From assembly GCA_014529385.2 (NCBI GenBank), contig CM043947.1:130474391-130538390 (forward strand): a stretch of 64,000 nt of DNA, read 5' to 3'. Within the stretch, counting starts at the first letter, position 1; the number at the start of each line of letters is the position of its first letter. Below the pieces are notes generated by a model. That model did no database searches. It saw nothing but the letters and a program-made list of their open reading frames with translations, and was not told the DNA's origin. Positions 55,610 through 64,000 of this stretch are shown one piece after another. The translations under genes and the position numbers were made by a program. This DNA is from Adiantum capillus-veneris (lineage: Eukaryota; Streptophyta; Polypodiopsida; Polypodiales; Pteridaceae).

Positions 55610-58600
55610 TACAAGGTCCACCACTTGTTCAAGTTAGATCTAAGCAAGTATACATAGTAATCTTTTAAGCTAGTAAACTAAGGGAAGGGAGAAGTAAGGT
55701 CCACCACTTGTCCAAGCTCAGCTCTAGACAACATGGAGAGATTCGAGGTCTACTAATTGTCTAATATAGGCTAACTATATTGAAACATAGAGAGAAGCAA
55801 AGGTCCACCACTTGTCCAATCTAGGGTCCATTGAAACATGGAGAGAAGGATGCTCCACCATTTGTCCAAAATAGGCTCCATTGAAACATGAAGAGAAGCA
55901 ATATGCACCATGTCTTCGAGATGCTAGGCTCCATTGAAATACCTTAAACCCACGATATTTTGTATATGTGGGGTTTAAATTCAAGGTCCACCACTTGTCC
56001 AACCTATTATCCCTAGTAGCATGAGTGGTTTGGTCTCAAGATTCACCACTTTTCCACTCTATGTCATTATATTAAGAAGATCTGGGTGTTAAGGTCCACC
56101 ACTTGTCCAACCTATAAGGCTATATCTAAAATGGTATTATTTACCACCACATGGAATGCACATGATAGGTTTTACATAGGGGTCTGGTTCCAAGGTCCAC
56201 CACTTGTCCAAGCTAACTCTATTGAAACATAGAGAGAATCAAAGGTCCACCACTTGTCCAATCTAGGCTCCATTGAAACATGGAGAGAAGGATGGTCCAC
56301 CATTTGTCCAAGCAAGGTTCGATTGAAACATGAAGAGAAGCAAGCTGCACCATGTCTCCAAAATGCTAGGTTCCATTGAAATATCTTAAACCCATGATAT
56401 TTCGTACATGGGGGTTTACATTCAAGGTCCACTACTTGTCCAACCTATTATCACTAGTAGCATGAGTGGTTTGGTCTCAAGATTCACCACTTTTCCACTC
56501 TATGTCATTATATTAAGAAGATCTGGGTGTTAAGGTCCACCACTTATCCAACCTATAAGTCTATATCTTAAAGGGTATTCTTTCTGGCCACTTGGAATGA
56601 CCATGATAGGTTTTACATGCGGGTTTGGTTCCAAGGTCCACTACTTGTCCAAGATAACTCTATTGAAACATAGAGAGAAGCAAAGGTCCACCACTTGTCC
56701 AAGCTAGGGTCCATTGAAACATGGAGAGAAGGATGCTCCACCATTTGTCCAAGATAGGCTCCATTGAAACATGAAGAGAAGCAAGCTGCACCATGTCTCC
56801 AAGATGCTAAGATCCATTAAAATACCTTATACCCACGATATTTTGTACATGGGGAGTTTACATTCAAGGTCCACCACTTGTCCAACCTATTATTTCTAGT
56901 AGCATGAGTGGTTTGGTCTCAAGATTCACCACTTTTCCACTCTATGTCATTACGTTAAGAAGATCTGGGTGTTAAGGTCGACCACTTGTCCAACCTATAA
57001 GGGTATATCTTAAAGGGTATTATTTCTCACCACTTGAAATGTCCATGATATGTTTTACATGGGGGTTTGGTTCCAAGGTCCACCACTTGTCCAAGCTAAC
57101 TCTATTGAAACATAGAGAGAAACAAAGGTCCACCACTTGTCCAAGCTACGCTCCATTGAAACATGGAGAGAACGATGCTCTACCATTTGTCGAAGCTAAC
57201 TCTATTGAAACATGGGGGGTTTACATTCAAGGTCCACCACTTGTCCAACCTATTAACGCTAGTAGCATGAGTGGTTTGGTCTCAAGATTCACCACTTTTT
57301 CACTCTATGTCATTATATTAACAATATCTGGGTGTTAAGGTCCACCACTTATCCAACCTATAAGGCTATATCTTAAGGGTTATTCTTTCTAACCACTTGG
57401 AATGACCATGATAGGTTTTACATGGGGGTTTGGTTCCAAGGTCCACCACTTGTCCAAGCTAACTCTATTGAAACATAGAGAGAAACAAAGGTCCACCACG
57501 TGTCTACGCTAGGCTCCATTGAAACATGCAGAGAACGATGCTCCACCATTTGTCGAAGCTAAGTCTATTGAAACATAGGGGATTTACGTTCAAGTTCCAC
57601 CACTTGTCCAAGCTATTATCGCTAGTAGCATGAGTGGTTTTGTCTCAAGATTCACCACTTTTTCCCTCTATGTCATTATATTAAGAATATTTGGGTGTTA
57701 AGGTCCACCACTTGTCCAACCTATAAGGCTATATCTAAAAGGTTATTCTTTCTCACCACTTGGAGTGACCATGATAGGTTTTACATGGGGGTTTTGTTCC
57801 AAGGTCCACCACTTGTCCAAGCTAACTCTATTGAATCATAGAGAGAAGCAAAGGTCCACCACTTGTCCAAGCTAGGGTCCATTGAAAGATGGAGAGAAGG
57901 ATGCTCCACCATTTGTCCAAGATAGGCTCCATCGAAACATGAAGAGAAGTTGGCTGCACCATGTCTCCAAGATGTTAGGCTTCATCGAAATACCTTAAAC
58001 CCACGATATTTTGTACATGGGGGGTTTACATTCAAGGGCCATCACTTGTCCAAGCTATTATTGCTAATAGCATGAGTGGTTTTATCTCAAGATTTACCAC
58101 TTTTACACTCTATGTCATTATATTAAGAATATATGGGTGCTAAGGTCCACCACTTGTCCAACCTATAAAGCTATATATTAAACTTTATTCTTTCTCACCA
58201 CTTGGAGTTACCATGATAGGTTTTACATGGGGGTTTGGTTAAAAGGCCCACCACTTGTCCAAGCTAACTCTATTGAAACATAGACAGAAGCAAAGGTCCG
58301 CCACTTGTCCAAGCTAGCTCCATTGAAACATGGAGAGAAGGATGGTCCACCATTTGTCAAAGATAGGCTCCATTGAAACATGAAGAGAAGCAAGTTGCAC
58401 CACGTCTCCAAGATGCTAGGCTCCATTGAAATACCTTAAACCCATGATATTTCGTACATGGGGGGTATGCATTCAAGGTCCACCACTTGTCCAACCTATT
58501 ATCCTTAGTAGCATGAGTGGTTTGGTCTCAATATTCACCACTTTTCCACTCTATGTCGTTATATTAAGTAGATCTAGGTTTTAAGGTCGACCACTTGTCC

Positions 58601-61600
58601 AACCTATAAGGCTAGATCTTAAAGGGTATTATTTCTCACCACTTGGAATAACCATGATATTTTTTACATGGGGGTTTGGTTCCAAGGTCCACCACTTGTC
58701 CAAGCTAACTCTATGGAAACATAGAGAGAAGCAAAGGTCCACCACTTGTCCAAGCTAGGCTCCATTAGGACATTTAGAGAAGGATGATCCCCCATTGGTG
58801 GAAGATAGGCTCCATCGAAACATGAAGAGAAACAAGTTGCACCATGTCTCCAAGATGCTAGGCTTCATCGAAATACCTTAAACCCAGGATATTTAGTACA
58901 TGGGGGGTTTACATTCAAGGGCCACCACTTGTCCAAGCTATTATCGCTAGTAGCATGAGTGGTTTTGTCTCAAGATTCACCACTTTTCCACTCTATGTCA
59001 TTATATTAAGAATATGTGGGTGTTAAGGTCCACCACTTGTCCAACCTATAAGTCTATATCTTAAAGGTTATTCTTTCTTACCACTTGGAGTGACCATGAT
59101 AGGTTTTATATGGGGGTTTGGTTCCAAGTTCCACCACTTGTCCAAGCTAACTCTATTGAAACAGAGAGAGAAGAAAAGGTCCACCACTTGTCCAAGCTAG
59201 GCTCCATTGAAACATGGAGAGAAGGATGTTCCACCATTTGTTCAAGATAGGCTCCATTGAAACATGACGAGAAGCAAGCTGCACCCTGTCTCCAAGATGC
59301 TAGGCTCCATCGAAAAACATTAAACCCATGATATGTCGTAGATGAGGAGTTTACATTCAAGGTCCAACACTTGTCCAAGCTATTATTGGTAGTAGCCTGA
59401 GTGGTTTGGTCTCAAGATTCACCAGTTTTCCACTCTATGTCATTATATTAAGAATATGTGGGTGTTAAGGTCCACCACTTGTACAACCTATAAGGCTACA
59501 TCTTAAAGGTTATTCTTTCTTACCACTTGGAGTGACCATGATAGGTTTTACATGGGGGTTTGGTTCCAAGGTCCACCACTTGTCCAAGCTAACACTATTG
59601 AATTATAGAGAGAAGCAAAGGTCCACCACTTGTCTAAGCTAGGTTCCATTGAAACATGGAGAGAAGTATGCTCCATCATTTGTCGAAGCTAACTCTATTG
59701 AAACATGGGGGGTTTACGTTCAAGGTGCACCACTTATCCAAGCTATTACCGCTAGTAGCATGAGTGGTTTTGTCTCAAGATTCACCACTTTATCACTCTA
59801 TGTCATTATATTAAGGATATGTGAGTGTTAAGGTCCACCACTTTTCCAACCTATAAGGCTATATCTTAAAGGTTATTCTTTCTTACGACTTGGAGCGACC
59901 ATGACAGGTTTTACATTGGGGTTTGGTTCCAAGGTCCACCACTTGTCCAAGCTAACTCTATTTTAACATAGAGAGAAGCAAAGGTCGACCACTTGTGCAA
60001 GGTAGGGTCCATTGAAACATGGAGAGAAGGATGCTCCACCATTTGTCCAAGATAGGCTCCATTGAAACATGAAGAGAAGCAAGGTGCACCATGTCTCCAA
60101 GATGCTAGGCTCCATCTAAATACCTTAAACCCACGATATTTTGTACATGGGGGGTTTACGTTCAAGGTCCACCACTTGTCCAAGCTATTATCGCTAGTAG
60201 CATGAGTGGTTTTGTCTCAAGATTCACCTTTTTTTCACTCTATGTCATTATATTAAGAATATTTGGGTGTTAAGGTCCACCACTTGTCCAACCTATAAGG
60301 CTATATCTTAAAGGTTATTCTTTCTCATAACTTGGAGTGACCATGATAGTTTTTACATGGGGGTTTGGTTCCAAGGTCCACCACTTATCCAAGCTAACTC
60401 TATTGAATCATAGAGAGAAGCAAAGGTCCACCACTTGTCCAAGCTAGGGTCCATTGAAAGATGGAGAGAAGGATGCTCCACCATTTGTCCAAGATAGGCT
60501 CCATCGAAACATGAAGAGAAGTTGGCTGCACCATGTTTCCAAGATGTTAGGCTTCATCGAAATACCTTAAACCCACGATATTTTGTACATGGGGGGTTTA
60601 CATTCAAGGGCCATCACTTGTCCAAGCTATTATTGCTAATAGCATGAGTGGTTTTATCTCAAGATTTACCACTTTTCCACTCTATGTCATTATATTAAGA
60701 ATATGTGGGTGTTAAGGTCCACCACTTGTGCAACCTATAAGTCTATATCTTAAAGGTTATTCTTTCTTACCACTTGGAGTTACCATGATAGGTTTTACAT
60801 GGGGGTTTGGTTCCAAGCTCCACCACTTGTCCAAGCTAACTCTATTGAAACAGAGAGAGAAGCAAAGGTCCACCACTTGTCCAAGCTAGGCTCCATTGAA
60901 ACATGGAGAGAAGGATGCTCCACCATTTGTGAAAGATAGGCTCCATTGAAACATGACGAGAAGCAAGTTGCACCATGTCTCCAAGATGCTAGGCTCCATT
61001 GAAATACCTTAAACCCATGATATTTAGTACATGGGGGGTATACATTCAAGGTCCACCACTTGTCCAACCTATTATCTTTAGTAGCATGAGTGGTTTGGTC
61101 TCAATATTCACCACTTTTCCACTCTATGTCGTTATATTAAGTAGATCTAGGTTTTAAGGTCGACCACTTGTCCAACCTATAAGGCTAGATCTTAAAGCGT
61201 ATTATTTCTCACCACTTGAAATAACCATGATACTTTTTACGTGGGGGTTTGGTTCCAAGGTCCACCACTTGTCCAAGCTAACTCTATGGAAACATAGAGA
61301 GAAGCAAAGGTCCACCACTAGTCCAAGCTAAGCTCCATTAGGACATTTAGAGAAGGATGATCCCCCATTGGTGGAAGATAGGCTCCATCGAAACATGAAG
61401 AGAAGCAAGTTGCACCATGTCTCCAAGATGCTAGGCTTCATCGAAATACCTTAAACCCAGGATATTTAGTACATGGGGGGTTTACATTCAAGGGCCACCA
61501 CTTGTCCAAGCTATTATCGCTAGTAGCATGAGTGGTTTTGTCTCAAGATTCACCACTTTTCCACTCTATGTCATTATATTAAGAATATGTGGGTGTTAAG

Positions 61601-64000
61601 GTCCACCACTTGTGCAACCTATAAGTCTATATCTTAAAGTTTATTCTTTCTTACCACTTGGAGTTACCATGATAGGTTTTACATGGGGGTTTGGTTCCAA
61701 GGTCCGCCACTTGTCCAAGCTAACTCTATTGAAACAGAGAGAGAAGCAAAGGTCCACCACTTGTCCAAGCTAGGCTCCATTGAAACATGGAGAGAAGGAT
61801 GCTCCACCATTTGTGAAAGATAGGCTCCATTGAAACATGATGAGAAGCAAGCTGCACCATGTCTCCAAGATGCTAGGCTCCATTGAAATACCTTAAACCC
61901 ATGATATTTCGTTCATGGGGGGTATACATTCAAGGTCCACCACTTGTCCAACCTATTATCCTTAGTAGCCTGAGTGGTTTGGTCTCAATATTCACCACTT
62001 TTCCACTCTATGTCGTTATATTAAGTAGATCTAGGTTTTAAGGTCGACCACTTGTCCAACCTATAAGGCTAGATCTTAAAGAGTATTATTTCTCACCACT
62101 TGGAATAACCATGATACTTTTTACATGGGGGTTTGGTTCCAAGGTCCACCACTTGTCCAAGCTAACTCTATGGAAACATAGAGAGAAGCAAAGGTCCACC
62201 ACTTGTCCAAGCTAGGCTCCATTAGGACATTTAGAGAAGGATAACACAGAGAGAAGCAAAGGTCCACAAGTTGTCCAAGCTAGGCTCCATTAGGACATTT
62301 AGAGAAGGATGATCCCCCATTGGTGGAAGATAGGCTCCATCGAAACATGAAGAGAAGCAAGTTGCACCATGTCTCCAAGATGCTAGGCTTCATCGAAATA
62401 CCTTAAACCCAGGATATTTAGTACATGGGGGGTTTACATTCAAGGGCCACCACTTGTCCAAGCTATTATCGCTAGTAGCATGAGTGGTTTTGTCTCAAGA
62501 TTCACCACTTTTCCACTCTATGTCATTATATTAAGAATTTGTGGGTGTTAAGGTCCACCACTTGTCCAACCTATAAGTCTATATCTTAAAGGTTATTCTT
62601 TCTTACCACTTGGAGTGACCATGATAGGTTTTATATGGGGGTTTTGTTCCAAGATCCACCACTTGTCCAAGCTAACTCTATTGAAACAGAGAGAGAAGCA
62701 AAGGTCCACCAGTTGTCCAAGCTAGGCTCCATTGAAACATGAAGAGAAGGATGCTCCACCATTTGTTCAAGATAGGCTCCATTGAAACATGACGAGAAGT
62801 TAGCTGCACCATGTCTCCAAGATGCTAGGCTCCATCGAAAAACATTAAACCCATGATATGTCGTAGATGAGGGGTTTACATTCAAGGTCCAACACTTGTC
62901 CAAGCTATTATTGATAGTAGCCTGAGTGGTTTGGTCTCAAGATTCACCAGTTTTCCACTCTATGTCATTATATTAAGAATATGTGGGTGTTAAGGTCCAC
63001 CACTTGTACAACCTGTAAGGCTACATCTTAAAGGTTATTCTTTCTTACCACTTGGAGTGACCATGATTGGTTTTTCATGGGGGTTTGGTTCCAAGGTCCA
63101 CCACTTGTCCAAGCTAACACTATTGAATTATAGAGAGAAGCAAAGGTCCACCACTTGTCTAAGCTAGGTTCCATTGAAACATGGAGAGAAGTATGCTCCA
63201 TCATTTGTCGAAGCTAACTCTATTGAAACATGGGGGGTTTACGTTCAAGGTGCACCACTTATCCAGGCTATTACCGCTAGTAGCATGAGTGGTTTTGTCT
63301 CAAGATTCACCACTTTATCACTCTATGTCATTATATTAAGGATATGTGGGTGTTAAGGTCCACCACTTTTCCAACCTATAAGGCTATATCTTAAAGGTTA
63401 TTCTTTCTTACGACTTGGAGCGACCATGATAGGTTTTACATTGGGGTTTGGTTCCAAGGTCCACCACTTGTCCAAGCTAACTCTATTGAAACATAGAGAG
63501 AAGCAAAGGTCGACCACTTGTGCAAGGTAGGGTCCATTGAAACATGGAGAGAAGGATGCTCCACCATTTGTCCAAGATAGGCTCCATTGAAACATGAAGA
63601 GAAGCAAGGTGCCCCACGTCTCCAAGATGCTAGGCTCCATCTAAATACCTTAAACCCACGATATTTTGTACATGGGGGGTTTACGTTCAAGGTCCACCAC
63701 TTGTCCAAGCTATTATCGCTAGTAGCATGAGTGGTTTTGTCTCAAGATTCACCTTTTTTTCACTCTATGTCATTATATTAAGAATATTTGGGTGTTAAGG
63801 TCCACTACTTGTCCAACCTATAAGGCTATATCTTAAAGGTTATTCTTTCTCATAACTTGGAGTGACCATGATAGGTTTTACATGGGGGTTTGGTTCCAAG
63901 GTCCACCACTTGTCCAAGCTAACTCTATTGAATCATAGAGAGAAACAAAGGTCCACCACTTGTCCAAGCTAGGCTCCATTGAAACATGGAGAGAACGATG
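55610..64000 (+). repeat. satellite-like array 3, 442-bp monomers with higher-order structure
   Basis: Monomers start at about 55798, 56241, 56685, 57125, 57487, 57849, 58291, 58734, 59175, 59618, 59978, 60424, 60866, 61308, 61749, 62192, 62700, 63143, 63505 and 63947. Most are 440-446 bp; four are about 362 bp, with an 80-bp loss. A 70-bp extra copy sits at 62192-62262. Within a monomer the box GGTCCACCACTTGTCC or a variant recurs at 50-bp steps (63458, 63508, 63558, 63608) and then at wider steps (63691, 63799, 63900). Blocks are shared at offsets of about 2575 and 3525 bp. The array runs off the window. Confidence 0.93.

Noticed and set aside
55610-64000. Repeated open frames of about 60-90 codons (MDKWWTLNVNPP-type) that look like a protein family
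   Set aside because: They recur only because the satellite DNA recurs. They have no start context, splice sites or domain, and occur in both arrays wherever a monomer happens to be open.
55610-64000. CRISPR-like array because of the 50-bp spacing of a conserved box
   Set aside because: The spacers between boxes are themselves repeated, the DNA is plant nuclear with introns and retrotransposons, and there are no cas genes.
1-64000. tRNA, rRNA or telomere repeats
   Set aside because: I saw no convincing tRNA arms, rRNA-like blocks or TTTAGGG runs by eye. A covariance-model search was not possible here.

Overview
The window is nuclear DNA from a land plant with a large, repeat-rich genome. Nothing in it is bacterial. 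It holds nested, decaying Ty1/copia and Ty3/gypsy LTR retrotransposons with plant-type primer-binding sites, polypurine tracts and 5-bp target duplications, long AT-rich spacers, and one multi-exon gene with GT-AG introns. I could not fix the species. A fern or another large-genome non-flowering lineage is my guess, not a demonstrated fact.

Layout. (1) 1-6293: the 3' part of a chromodomain-bearing Ty3/gypsy element (gypsy-1) with its 3' LTR, inserted into the integrase of an older copia element. (2) 6294-9160, minus strand: a piece of that older copia, then the 3' LTR and 3' half of a younger copia (copia-A). (3) 9161-9900 and 30180-30918: two inverted copies of a repeat end. (4) 12016-20150: a lone copia LTR, a nearly intact copia gag-pol (copia-B), and a second gypsy remnant (gypsy-2) into which copia-B's 3' LTR is embedded. 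(5) 21420-24343, plus strand: the other piece of the old host copia and the 5' half of copia-A. (6) 24344-30918: a non-LTR insertion, element X, that cuts copia-A's integrase. (7) 31000-35630, minus strand: an unidentified gene fragment and copia-C remnants. (8) 35883-37486: a solo gypsy LTR with a 5-bp target duplication. (9) 38.8-64.0 kb: satellite-like arrays built on a box reading GGTCCACCACTTGTCC, which surround and invade the introns of minus-strand host-type genes.

Two results stand out. First, the two halves of copia-A and of its host lie about 15 kb apart on opposite strands. They share the 5-bp duplication GTGCA, and flipping 9161-30918 would restore one nested element; the flip has inverted repeats at both ends. 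Second, the minus-strand gene at 55543-49678 joins cleanly across three exons into one long frame. It carries a ParB-like DGQHS region, a middle region that may be a decayed methyltransferase fold, and a C-terminal SET domain. A 66-bp tandem duplication puts stop codons into the SET domain. Two FCP1/HAD phosphatase-like genes lie downstream on the same strand, also with frameshifts. The introns carry the satellite box in opposite orientations, so a read-through transcript could fold into long double-stranded RNA.

The retrotransposon genes would have worked as usual (Gag coat, protease, integrase, reverse transcriptase, RNase H), but only copia-B pol still has a long open frame. The host-type genes look like a local cluster of chromatin or phosphatase-type proteins in decay, or an allele with assembly errors.
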